Source: Burkholderiales bacterium
Lineage (GTDB): Bacteria > Pseudomonadota > Gammaproteobacteria > Burkholderiales > Burkholderiaceae_E
Reading direction: 5' to 3'
Assembly (NCBI GenBank): GCA_017307915.1
Contig: JAFKGG010000380.1
Span: 1-42,800 of the forward strand
DNA length: 42,800 bases
Part shown: positions 27,101 through 34,150 of the stretch, in pieces
Layout: each line of letters starts with the position of its first letter
Position numbering within the stretch: the first letter of the stretch is position 1
Notes under the pieces: model-generated
What the model saw: the letters and a program-made list of their open reading frames with translations, nothing else
What the model was told of the DNA's origin: nothing
Database searches by the model: none
Position numbers and translations under genes: made by a program

Positions 27101-27944
27101 CGACTGGGGACGGCGCTTCGCGCATGATCCGCTGGCGCTGCGCCGGCGTTTCGCCAAGCCGGCACCGGTGCAGGTCATCGAGTTCCGCCGCAAGCCCGGC
27201 ACGATCGCGGCCGCATCGGCCGCGGCGCGTGCTCCTTCAGCGGCCGCCTCGGCTGTCACCGACGAGGCCCTCGATCGGCTGATCAGCCATCGCGAACGTT
27301 TTCTTGCCGACTACCAGAACCGCGCCTATGCCCAACGCTATCGGCATCTGGTCGAACGCGTGCGTCGTATCGAAGCCGAACGGCTGGGGACGCAGTCCAG
27401 CCATGCGCTGACCGAAGCGGTGGCCCGCTACGCGTTCAAGCTGATGGCCTACAAGGACGAATACGAAGTGGCGCGGCTGCACACCGACCCGGAGTTCATC
27501 AAGCGCATCGACGCGCAGTTCGAAGGCGACTGGAAGCTGCATTTCCATCTCGCGCCGCCGCTGCTGTCGCGCGTCGATCCGAAGACCGGCCGGCCGCGCA
27601 AGACATCGTTCGGCCCCTGGCTGCTGCCGCTGCTGCGCGGCCTGGCCGGAATGCGCTTCCTGCGCGGCACGCCGCTGGATCCATTCGGTTACACGCATGA
27701 ACGCCGCATCGAGCGCGTGCTGATCGTCGAGTACGAAGCGCTGATCGATGAGCTGCTGGCCGGGCTGGATCCGTCCAATCACGCACTGGCCGTGGAATTG
27801 GCCTGGCTGCCGGAAGGGATCCGCGGCTTCGGCCCGGTCAAGGAGCAGCATCTGGCCGAGGTGCGCCAGCGGCAGGCGCAGCTGATGGCACAGTGGCGCG
27901 GCGAGGCGAAGGCAACGCAGCCGGAGAAAATGCGGGCGGCCTGA
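24144..27944 (+). CDS. Indolepyruvate ferredoxin oxidoreductase, fused alpha-beta form
   Basis: Thiamine-diphosphate enzyme that oxidatively decarboxylates aryl pyruvates (indolepyruvate type) to acyl-CoA with reduction of a ferredoxin. In 1266 residues the order is: pyrimidine-side domain from the N-terminus (NTAGFISGYRGSPLGGFD), TPP domain with YCSGCPHNTST near residue 468 and GDGTYFHSGL, a cluster region CEGCGDCSVQSSC near 681 with CNKDFSCLKGFCPSF, then the gamma-type domain (GVLITGVGGTGVVTIGQLLG) from about 795, and a C-terminal DUF6537-like region. An Ala/Gly-rich linker (about residues 745-775) separates the cluster and gamma domains. This fused form is usual in proteobacteria. GGAGG lies 10 bases before the ATG. 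It stands alone. Confidence 0.93.
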   Translation: MNAPVSRAVSEALERALAEVTLEDKYTLERGRAFMSGTQALVRLPILQHERDRRAGLNTAGFISGYRGSPLGGFDQALWKAREHLQAHRIVFQPGLNEDLAATSVWGSQQVNLSPKAKVDGVFALWYGKGPGVDRSGDVFKHANAAGTSRHGGVIALAGDDHGAKSSTLPHQSDHIFKACGLPVFYPATVQEYLDLGLHGWAMSRWSGLWVAMKTVTEVVEASASVEIDPDRVSIVLPEDFALPPDGLNIRWPDTPLAQEARLFDYKWYAALAYVRANRLNHTVIDSPHAWFGIITAGKAYLDTRQALEDLGLDEAACARIGIRLFKCGVVWPLEAHTVREFATGLGEILVVEEKRQILEYALKEELYNWRDDVRPRVYGKFDEKDGRGGEWAMPQGQWLLPAHAELSPALIAKAIAARLLNPGKFGSEFELAPDLRAQIEARLSIIEAKERSLAVTAHAAANRVPTYCSGCPHNTSTHVPEGSRALAGIGCHYMATWMPERRTETFSQMGGEGVPWIGQAPFTEEKHVFANLGDGTYFHSGLLAIRASIAAGVNITYKILYNDAVAMTGGQPIDGTLTVPMIVAQLAAEGVRKIVIVTDEPEKYEGAARREPALAGIEVHHRDTLDWLQRQLREVPGCTVLIYDQTCASEKRRRRKKIVDGKPGFPDPARRVLINELVCEGCGDCSVQSSCVSVEPVETEFGRKRRINQSSCNKDFSCLKGFCPSFVTVEGGALRKPGQGKGRDAGLAATAGADAGAASVAGAGMPPDAGGDPRVYELPEPTTLRIDASGNRSYGVLITGVGGTGVVTIGQLLGMAAHLEGKGVSVLDMAGLAQKGGAVFSHVQFAERPEHLFATRIATGEADLLIGSDLVVSASNESLSKLRPGVTRAVVNSDVMPTSDFLRNPDWHLPEPALQQSIREAAGPIDVDFIEATEAAEALLGDALFTNALLIGYAWQKGWLPLQRRAIERAIELNGTQVATNRRAFDWGRRFAHDPLALRRRFAKPAPVQVIEFRRKPGTIAAASAAARAPSAAASAVTDEALDRLISHRERFLADYQNRAYAQRYRHLVERVRRIEAERLGTQSSHALTEAVARYAFKLMAYKDEYEVARLHTDPEFIKRIDAQFEGDWKLHFHLAPPLLSRVDPKTGRPRKTSFGPWLLPLLRGLAGMRFLRGTPLDPFGYTHERRIERVLIVEYEALIDELLAGLDPSNHALAVELAWLPEGIRGFGPVKEQHLAEVRQRQAQLMAQWRGEAKATQPEKMRAA

Positions 27945-28031
27945 GCGCTACTTCGAGACAGGGCTCGATGGTGGACGTGTCCACGGGCACTGTATTTGCT
28001 CGAGAACCTGGATCGTTCACGGAGGTTGATG

Positions 28032-28700
28032 ATGCACAAGAGCAAATTGCTGGTTCTGGCACTAACGGTATCGCTGGGCGCCGCGGGCTGCGCCAACATG
28101 ACCGATACGCAGCGGCGCACGGCCACGGGCGCCGGTATCGGCACGGCCGCCGGCGCCGTGCTCGGCGCAGCGGTGGGCGGTGGCAGCGGTGCGCGCACCG
28201 GCGCGGTGATCGGGGCGGCCGGCGGCGCCCTCGGCGGCTACATCTGGTCCAATCGTATGGAAGAGCAGAAGCGCGCGATGGAGCAGGCCACGCAGGGCAC
28301 CGGCGTCGGCGTGACGCAGACCGCCGACAATCAGTTGAAGCTGGAAGTACCCAGCGACGTATCGTTCGACGTCGGCCGCGCCGACATCAAGCCCAACTTC
28401 CAGCCGGTGCTCGACCATTTTGCGCAGACGCTGAACAGCAATCCCACCACTACCGTGCGCATCGTCGGCCACACCGATTCGACCGGCAGCGACGCGATCA
28501 ACGATCCGCTATCGGTGAACCGTGCCGCCAGCACGCGGCAGTATCTGGCCGCGCGCGGCGTCAGCCCCGAGCGGGTCACGATCGACGGCCGCGGCTCGCG
28601 TGAGCCGATCGCCGACAACCAGTCTGAACAGGGCCGCGCGAAAAACCGCCGCGTCGAAATCTACGTCGGCGAACCTCAGCAGGCACAACTGTCTCGATAA
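28032..28700 (+). CDS. OmpA-family outer-membrane lipoprotein
   Basis: A 222-residue envelope protein. A lipoprotein-type signal ends at LGAAGC, with Cys20 as likely lipidated residue. It is followed by a glycine-zipper segment (GAGIGTAAGAVLGAAVGGG and AVIGAAGGALGGYIW) and a C-terminal OmpA domain that binds peptidoglycan (FDVGRADIKPNF, VRIVGHTDSTGSDAIN, RAASTRQYLAARGV, GSREPIADN, NRRVEIYV). It resembles YiaD-type proteins. Two adjacent ATGs exist; the second has the better distance (6 bases) to GGAGG. Confidence 0.9.
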   Translation: MHKSKLLVLALTVSLGAAGCANMTDTQRRTATGAGIGTAAGAVLGAAVGGGSGARTGAVIGAAGGALGGYIWSNRMEEQKRAMEQATQGTGVGVTQTADNQLKLEVPSDVSFDVGRADIKPNFQPVLDHFAQTLNSNPTTTVRIVGHTDSTGSDAINDPLSVNRAASTRQYLAARGVSPERVTIDGRGSREPIADNQSEQGRAKNRRVEIYVGEPQQAQLSR

Positions 28701-28702
28701 GA

Positions 28703-28725
28703 ATTGATATTTATTATTTATCAAT
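28703..28725 (+). terminator. AT-rich inverted repeat after the OmpA-type gene
   Basis: ATTGATA and TATCAAT (perfect 7-bp arms) flank a 9-base all-A/T loop, directly after the stop codon. It is the most A/T-rich spot nearby. It could be an operator or promoter part for the next gene as well as a weak terminator. Confidence 0.35.
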
Positions 28726-28809
28726 GACTTGTGAATAGCTCTCCCGTTCTGCGGAATTGGTGAGGGTTGCGCTAGGGGCTGCGCCAGGCGGGTGTGACAA
28801 TGCCGGCGC

Positions 28810-29646
28810 ATGTCCGAAGTTCAAGACAACCCGCCCCCGCACCGTGACGATTCACGCTACGTCACGGCGCTGGTGCGCGGGCTCGAGATCCTTGAAGCGT
28901 TCAAGGACGGCGTGCTGCTGGGCAACCAGGAGATCGCCGGGCTGACCGGTCTGCCGCGCTCGACCGTGTCGAGGTTGACGCAGACGCTCACCGCCTTCGG
29001 CTACCTGCTGTACGACGAGCCGACGCGCAAATACCGCGCCGGCGCCGGCTTTCTCGGCCTGGGCGCGTCGATCCAGCGCAACCTGCGCGTGCAGAACTGT
29101 GCGCGGCCGTTCATGCAGGCGCTGTCGCGCGAACTCGGCGTCACCGTGGCGATCGGCTCGCGCGATCGCCTGGGCATCGTGTTCCTTGAGATCACGCGCC
29201 CGCAGCAGACGCCGCGCGTCGTCAACACCGACGCCGGCACCGTGCTGCCCCTGCACAACACGGCGATCGGCCTGGCCTATCTGGTCGGCGCCACATTGGC
29301 CGAACGCGCCAGCGTGCTCGAAGAGCTGCAACGGCGGCACGCCGCCAACTGGAGCGAGATCCGCGCCGTCATCGAGCGCGCCCATGCCGACTACCGCAAG
29401 CGTGGCTTCGTGGTGTCGCTGCGTTCATGGTCGCGCGCCGTCAATGCGGTCGGCGTGCCCTTGCTGCTGCCCGGCGGCCAGGGCGTTTATGCGTTCAATT
29501 GCGCCAGCCCTTCGCAAGATGCGCCGCGCAAGCGGCTGATCGAGGAGTTTGGCCCGCGATTGGTCGAGACGGTGACGCGTATCCGCGCCGAACTCGAGCG
29601 CGCCGCACCGCCGATGCTGGTGCCACCTAGCGTTCATCACCCCTGA
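28810..29646 (+). CDS. IclR-family transcriptional regulator
   Basis: A 278-residue regulator. The winged helix-turn-helix is at about residues 16-80 (ALVRGLEILEAF, NQEIAGLTGLPRSTVSRLTQTL, YLLYDEPTRKYRAG), followed by the IclR effector domain (ARPFMQALSRELGVTVAIGS, LPLHNTAIGLAYL, GVPLLLPGG). Such proteins usually control an adjacent catabolic operon in response to its substrate. It stands about 60 bases before the hydrolase-TctC-dioxygenase-hydrolase genes on the same strand and is the likely local regulator. Confidence 0.93.
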   Translation: MSEVQDNPPPHRDDSRYVTALVRGLEILEAFKDGVLLGNQEIAGLTGLPRSTVSRLTQTLTAFGYLLYDEPTRKYRAGAGFLGLGASIQRNLRVQNCARPFMQALSRELGVTVAIGSRDRLGIVFLEITRPQQTPRVVNTDAGTVLPLHNTAIGLAYLVGATLAERASVLEELQRRHAANWSEIRAVIERAHADYRKRGFVVSLRSWSRAVNAVGVPLLLPGGQGVYAFNCASPSQDAPRKRLIEEFGPRLVETVTRIRAELERAAPPMLVPPSVHHP

Positions 29647-29707
29647 GCCGGCGCACCGCGCCGCGCGGCGTGCCCGATCCCGGTTTTCACCGAAAGGAGC
29701 CTTTCCC

Positions 29708-30511
29708 TTGAGCCTCTATCGTTTCCCCGATTACCAGGTCACCGGCGATGCCGACACCACGGTGTTCCTGCTGCACGGAGCCTATGGTTCGAAGCGCTAC
29801 TACGAGCATGAAACCGAAGTGCTGGTGCGAGCCGGTTACCGCGTCGTCGCCTGGGATGCACCCGGCTATGGCATCAGCCCGCTGCCCGGCGACTACAGCA
29901 TCGAAGGCCTGGCCGACACCTGCGCCGAACTGATTCGCCGTACCGGCACGCGCCGCAACGTGCTGTTCGGCCACAGCATGGGCGGCATCATCGCGCCGCG
30001 CGTGGCCGTGACGCTGCCCGACCGGGTCAATGCGCTGATCGTGTCGGCCACGCTAGGTTCGTTCACGCGCAAGAGCGCCGAAGACCGCCGCGTGTTCCTT
30101 GAAGAGCGCCTGGCGCCGCTCGATCGCGGCTTGACGCTGGCCGATGCCGCGATGCCGGTGATCCGCTCGATGTTCGCGCCGGGATCGCAGGGGCCGCTGG
30201 TCGACCGCGTGATCGAAGTGGCCGCCGCCACGCCGCTGAAAACCTTCCGCGCCGCGATCACCGCGATCGTCAACTACGACGGCGATGCGGCGCTGGCCCA
30301 GATCGCGGTGCCCACGCTGCTGATCGCCGGCGAATACGACAAGGTCGGCCGCCCCGAAGGCATGCGCGAGACCGCCAAGTCGATCCGCGGCGCCGAATTC
30401 GTCTGCGTGCCGAATAGCGCGCATTACGCATGGGCCGAACAGCCCGACCTGTTCAACCAGCACCTGCTGGGTTTCATCGAACGCGCGCTGGCCGCGCGCA
30501 CGAATGCCTGA
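29708..30511 (+). CDS. Alpha/beta hydrolase (first of a paralogous pair)
   Basis: A 267-residue alpha/beta-hydrolase-fold enzyme. The oxyanion region is LLHGAYGSKRYY, the nucleophile elbow GHSMGG, the acid lies in IAGEYDKVG and the histidine in NSAHYAWAEQ. The start is TTG, placed 8 bases after AAAGGAG; the alignment with the paralogue at 33069, which begins MRSYRLPDY against this MSLYRFPDY, confirms it. Substrate unknown; position in the dioxygenase cluster suggests ester or C-C hydrolysis in the same pathway. Confidence 0.9.
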   Translation: MSLYRFPDYQVTGDADTTVFLLHGAYGSKRYYEHETEVLVRAGYRVVAWDAPGYGISPLPGDYSIEGLADTCAELIRRTGTRRNVLFGHSMGGIIAPRVAVTLPDRVNALIVSATLGSFTRKSAEDRRVFLEERLAPLDRGLTLADAAMPVIRSMFAPGSQGPLVDRVIEVAAATPLKTFRAAITAIVNYDGDAALAQIAVPTLLIAGEYDKVGRPEGMRETAKSIRGAEFVCVPNSAHYAWAEQPDLFNQHLLGFIERALAARTNA

Positions 30512-30545
30512 TTGCACGGGCATCGAAAAACCAAAGGAGAAGCGC

Positions 30546-31523
30546 ATGAACTTTCTGAACCGGCTGCGGCCGATGTTGCTGGGCGCCGCGGCCTTGTCGC
30601 TGGCGCTGGCCGCGGGCGCGGCCCAGGCCGCCTGGCCCGAGCGCCCGATCAAGCTGATCGTTCCGTATCCGCCGGGCGGGCTCACCGACGTCGTCACGCG
30701 TACGATCGGCGATGAAGTGGGCCGCATCCTGGGGCAGCCCGTGGTGGTTGAAAACCGCGCCGGCGCCGGCGGCAAGATCGGCCTGGACGCCGTCAAGCGC
30801 GCCGACAAGGACGGCTACACGATCGGCCTGGCGGTGCCCGCCACCATGGTGTCGCTGCCGCTCACCGACAAGAACTTCGGCCTGTCGATCCAGGATTTCG
30901 ATCCGATCACGATCGCCATCGAGACCTACACCGTGCTGGTGGCCAACCCGCAGCTGAAAATCAGCAAGCTGGCCGAATTCACCGAGCAGGCCAAGCGCTC
31001 GACGCGCAAGTTCAACTACGGCACGCCGGGGGCCGGCACCAGCTATCACTTCAATACGGTCAGGCTGGAGCGCGTGCTCGGCTTTCAGGCCACGCACGTG
31101 CCGTACAAGGGCGAAGGGCCGGCGCTGAGCGACCTGGCCAGTGGGCAGATCGACTTCATGATCGCCACCAATACCGCCAAGGCCTTCATCGACAGCGGCC
31201 GCCTGACGGCGCTGGCGGTAGCCGCGCCGCAACGCGTCGAGGTGCTGCCGCAGGTACCGACCTTCCGCGAACTGGGCATCGATTTCACCACCGACGGCTG
31301 GGTCGGTTACGTGGCGCCGGCCGGTGTGCCCACCGACGTACTGGAAAAACTGAATGCCGCGTTCTCGCAGGCGCTGAAGACGCCGCGCATCCAGCAGAAC
31401 TTTCGCGCCATGGGTTACACGGTGATCGCCAACTCGCCGCAGGAGTTCCGGCGGATCGTCGAGCAGAGCACGCAGCGCTATGCCGAACTGATCCGCTCAG
31501 GGGCCATCAAGCTCGAAAACTGA
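30546..31523 (+). CDS. TctC/Bug-type periplasmic substrate-binding protein
   Basis: A 325-residue exported binding protein of the tripartite-tricarboxylate (Bug) family. The signal peptide ends AAQAAWPERPIKL. IVPYPPGGLTDVVTRTIGDE, VVVENRAGAGGKIG, FNYGTPGAGTSYHF and HVPYKGEGPALSDLASGQIDF are the family strings. The ATG has AAGGAGAAGCGC before it. No TctA/TctB membrane genes are present in the window, as is common for these proteins in Burkholderiales. Ligand probably a carboxylate fed to the cluster, by inference. Confidence 0.93.
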   Translation: MNFLNRLRPMLLGAAALSLALAAGAAQAAWPERPIKLIVPYPPGGLTDVVTRTIGDEVGRILGQPVVVENRAGAGGKIGLDAVKRADKDGYTIGLAVPATMVSLPLTDKNFGLSIQDFDPITIAIETYTVLVANPQLKISKLAEFTEQAKRSTRKFNYGTPGAGTSYHFNTVRLERVLGFQATHVPYKGEGPALSDLASGQIDFMIATNTAKAFIDSGRLTALAVAAPQRVEVLPQVPTFRELGIDFTTDGWVGYVAPAGVPTDVLEKLNAAFSQALKTPRIQQNFRAMGYTVIANSPQEFRRIVEQSTQRYAELIRSGAIKLEN

Positions 31524-31539
31524 AACCGAGGGGGAAGCC

Positions 31540-33048
31540 ATGCTCGAAGTCTTCAATACCGTCCAGCTCACCATCGCGCCCGGCAACGACAATCCGTTCC
31601 TGCACGGACCGTTCGAACCGAACGCACGCGAATACACCGCCGACACCGACACTCTGAAAGTGATCGGCGAGATTCCTAAAGACCTGCACGGCATCTTCGT
31701 GCGCAACACGCACAATCAGGTGCATGAATCGATCGGCGTGTATCACCCGTTCGACGGCGATGGCATGCTGCATGCGGTGCACTTCGAGAATGGCCGCGCC
31801 ACCTACCGCAACCGCTTCGTGCGCACCACCGGCTTTCTGGCCGAGCAGGCGGCCGGCCGTTCGCTGTGGCCGGGGCTGATGGCGCCGCAACTGGCGGCCC
31901 GGCGCGGCTGGGGCGCCATCGGTGCGATGAAGGACAACGCCGGCACCGACGTGTTGTGTCATACCGGCAAGCTGATCTCCGTCATGTCGCAGGGCAGCGA
32001 GCCCTGGCGGCTGGATCCGATCACGCTGGAAACGCTGGGCCCCGACCAGAACTGGGCGCGCAAGGTACCCGACGGCCTGAGCTCGCACTTCAAGGTCGAT
32101 CCCGAAACCGGCGAGATGATGTTCTTCAATTACCCGGAACATTGGCCGTACATGCACTACGGCATCATCGATCGCAACAACCAGTTGACGCATTACGTGC
32201 CGATCGAACTGCCGGGGCCGCGCTGGCCGCACGACCTGGGCATCACGCGCAACTACACGATCCTGCACGACCTGCCGCATTTCTTCGATCCCGAGGCGCT
32301 CAAGCGCGGCGAGCGCAAGCTGGGCTTCTATCCCGACATGCCGGCGCGTTTCGGCGTCGTGCCGCGCCATGGCGGCAACGACCAGATCCGCTGGTTCGAG
32401 GCCAGCTCGTGCTTCATCCTGCACATTAGCAACTGCTACGAAGACGGCGACGAGATCGTGATGGACGGCTGCATCATGCCCAAGCCGTTCGTGGCGCCGG
32501 TCGGCTATGAGGGCAAGGACATCTACGAGCGTATCCGTTCGCGGCTGGACAAGCACAACAACAAGACGATGATGCATCGCTGGCGCTTCAACCTGAAGAC
32601 CGGCAAGACCAGCGAGCAATACATCGACGACGAGGTCACCGAATTCCCGGTGTGCAGCAATGACTACGTCGGCCGCCCGTATCGCTACAGCTACAACATT
32701 CTTTACAAGAAGGGCGACTGGCTGTTCTCGGGCCTGAAGCGCTATGACCTGCTCACCGGCCAGACGATGCGCTACGAGTACGGTGAAGGCCGCTACGGCA
32801 GCGAGCCGCAGGTGGCGCGCCGCATCGGCGCCAAGGCCGAAGACGACGGCTACGTCATCGTGATGGTGGCCGACATGAACGCCAACCGCTCTGAAGTGCT
32901 GGTGCTGGATGCCGCCAACATCAGCGCCGGACCGGTGGCGACCATCGTGCTGCCCGAACGCATGTGCTGCGGCACGCATGCCTGCTGGGTCGAGGGCGAT
33001 CGCATCCACGGCGAAGCGCGCGCGCTTGAGGCGATTCCCGCTGCCTGA
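31540..33048 (+). CDS. Carotenoid-cleavage-type (RPE65/lignostilbene) non-haem iron dioxygenase
   Basis: A 502-residue seven-bladed propeller dioxygenase of the carotenoid oxygenase family, which cleaves double bonds of apocarotenoids, stilbenes or phenylpropenes to aldehydes. Four iron-ligand histidines can be placed: H183 (SSHFKVDPETGEM), H231 (WPHDLGITRNYTILHD), H295 (FILHISNCYEDGDEIV) and H480 (CCGTHACW). The N-terminal signature GIFVRNTHNQ and YHPFDGDGMLHAV is also typical. No signal peptide is seen, so cytosolic. GAGGGGGAAGCC precedes the ATG. It lies 17 bases after the binding-protein gene and 21 before the second hydrolase. Substrate not predictable from sequence alone. Confidence 0.92.
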   Translation: MLEVFNTVQLTIAPGNDNPFLHGPFEPNAREYTADTDTLKVIGEIPKDLHGIFVRNTHNQVHESIGVYHPFDGDGMLHAVHFENGRATYRNRFVRTTGFLAEQAAGRSLWPGLMAPQLAARRGWGAIGAMKDNAGTDVLCHTGKLISVMSQGSEPWRLDPITLETLGPDQNWARKVPDGLSSHFKVDPETGEMMFFNYPEHWPYMHYGIIDRNNQLTHYVPIELPGPRWPHDLGITRNYTILHDLPHFFDPEALKRGERKLGFYPDMPARFGVVPRHGGNDQIRWFEASSCFILHISNCYEDGDEIVMDGCIMPKPFVAPVGYEGKDIYERIRSRLDKHNNKTMMHRWRFNLKTGKTSEQYIDDEVTEFPVCSNDYVGRPYRYSYNILYKKGDWLFSGLKRYDLLTGQTMRYEYGEGRYGSEPQVARRIGAKAEDDGYVIVMVADMNANRSEVLVLDAANISAGPVATIVLPERMCCGTHACWVEGDRIHGEARALEAIPAA

Positions 33049-33068
33049 ACGCATCCAGGAGACGAGCG

Positions 33069-33857
33069 ATGAGATCCTATCGACTGCCCGACTATCTGGT
33101 CAGCGGTGAAGGCGACACCACCCTCTATCTGCTGCATGGCGCCTACGGTTCGAAGGAGTACTGGCGCTATACGACCGCGCGGCTGAACGCCACCGGTTAT
33201 CGCGTCGTCGCCTGGGATGCGCCGGGCTACGGCAGCAGCCCGGTGCCCGAACAACTGAGCATCGTCGGCATGGCCGAGCTGCTGGGCCGGCTGATCGAGG
33301 CGACCGCGACGCGGCGCACGGTGGTGCTCGGTCATAGCATGGGCGGCATGGTGGCGCAGAAGGTGGCCGATCTGCACGGCGTCAGCATCGATGCGCTGGT
33401 GCTGTCGGCTACCGCGCACACCTTCAATCATTCGGGCGAGGCCTGGCAGCAGAATTTCCTGCGCACTCGCGTGGCGCCGCTCACGCAGGGGCGCCCTATC
33501 GCCGAATACGCGCCCGATTTGCTGCGCTCGATGATGGGGCCGGGCGCCGCCGGGCCGGCGATCGATCACGCGCTCTACTGCATCCGGTTGATGAACGGCG
33601 CAGGCTTCCAGAAGGCCATCCAGGCGACGTCGCAATACCTGGAAGACGACGTGCCGGCGCGTCTGCAGATGCCGGTGCTGTGCATCGCCGGCGAACTCGA
33701 CGAAACCTGCCCGGCGCGCGTCATGCAGGCAATGGCGAAGATGATGCCGCGCGGCGAGTTTCACGAGATGAAGGGCGTTGGGCACTTCGGCTGGGCTGAG
33801 CGCGAGGATGAGTATCACGACGTGCTGGGCGCGTTCCTGAAGCAGCATCTGGATTGA
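33069..33857 (+). CDS. Alpha/beta hydrolase (second of a paralogous pair)
   Basis: A 262-residue paralogue of the hydrolase at 29708: both share YR-PDY, LLHGAYGSK, GYRVVAWDAPGYG-SP and GHSMGG. Nucleophile is the serine of GHSMGG; the acid is in IAGELDETCP and the histidine in GVGHFGWAERED. An AGGAGA site precedes the ATG. The lid region differs from the first copy (for example LYCIRLMNGAGFQKA), suggesting a different substrate within one pathway. It is the last gene of the cluster. Confidence 0.9.
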   Translation: MRSYRLPDYLVSGEGDTTLYLLHGAYGSKEYWRYTTARLNATGYRVVAWDAPGYGSSPVPEQLSIVGMAELLGRLIEATATRRTVVLGHSMGGMVAQKVADLHGVSIDALVLSATAHTFNHSGEAWQQNFLRTRVAPLTQGRPIAEYAPDLLRSMMGPGAAGPAIDHALYCIRLMNGAGFQKAIQATSQYLEDDVPARLQMPVLCIAGELDETCPARVMQAMAKMMPRGEFHEMKGVGHFGWAEREDEYHDVLGAFLKQHLD

Positions 33858-33863
33858 GGGGCG

Positions 33864-33883
33864 CATGATGCGCTTGCATCATG
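33864..33883 (+). terminator. Hairpin after the hydrolase/dioxygenase cluster
   Basis: CATGATGC and GCATCATG form a perfect 8-bp stem with a 4-base loop, 6 bases after the stop codon. There is no T tract. Likely the 3' end structure of the operon. Confidence 0.45.
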
Positions 33884-33970
33884 ATCGCGGTTGACAGCGG
33901 CTCTGCTGGTGCGGCTCTGGCCGCGCCCCGGCAGCCGCTGACAGACCGCTCGGCGCGCTTGGTCAGGCAT

Positions 33971-33989
33971 TTTCCATAAATACTGGAAA
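33971..33989. promoter_or_regulatory. Inverted repeat upstream of the sigma-54 promoter
   Basis: TTTCCA and TGGAAA flank TAAATAC; with a one-base bulge the arms extend to GCAT/ATGC. It lies about 100 bases before the sigma-54 promoter of the exosortase-substrate gene, the usual distance for a sigma-54 activator site. Assignment is inference. Nothing else was recognised between 33884 and 34084. Confidence 0.4.
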
Positions 33990-34084
33990 TGCTCGGAAAG
34001 CCGCACCAGATCTAGCTCTTCGCCGCTTGACGAAGCCAACGCTTCAAGCGAGACGGCGCCTCGACAGCCTCGCCCGCCATGCAA

Positions 34085-34100
34085 TGGCATGCAATTTGCA
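34085..34100 (+). promoter_or_regulatory. Sigma-54 (-24/-12) promoter
   Basis: TGGCATGCAATTTGCA matches TGGCACG-N4-TTGCA at every consensus position but one (T for C), with the invariant GG and GC doublets 10 bases apart. It predicts a transcript start near 34111 and a leader of about 40 bases before the GTG start of the exosortase substrate. Confidence 0.75.
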
Positions 34101-34150
34101 CTGGGGCGGATGCCCATCGATACGGGCATTTCATACCCAAGGAGCAAGTC

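Noticed and set aside
24144-27944. Frameshift-fused iorA and iorB
   Set aside because: The single-chain form with cluster domain between the parts is the normal proteobacterial arrangement, and the frame is intact.
31507-33054. Minus-strand frame of 515 codons
   Set aside because: Antisense to the dioxygenase gene, which has all four iron-ligand histidines; no homology features in the antisense frame.
33891-33896. TTGACA as a sigma-70 -35 box for the exosortase substrate
   Set aside because: No -10-like hexamer lies 16-18 bases downstream; the sigma-54 match is far better.
34079-34150. ATG at 34079 as start of the exosortase substrate
   Set aside because: It adds 24 residues before a good signal peptide, lies upstream of the sigma-54 promoter, and the GTG at 34151 has a proper ribosome site.
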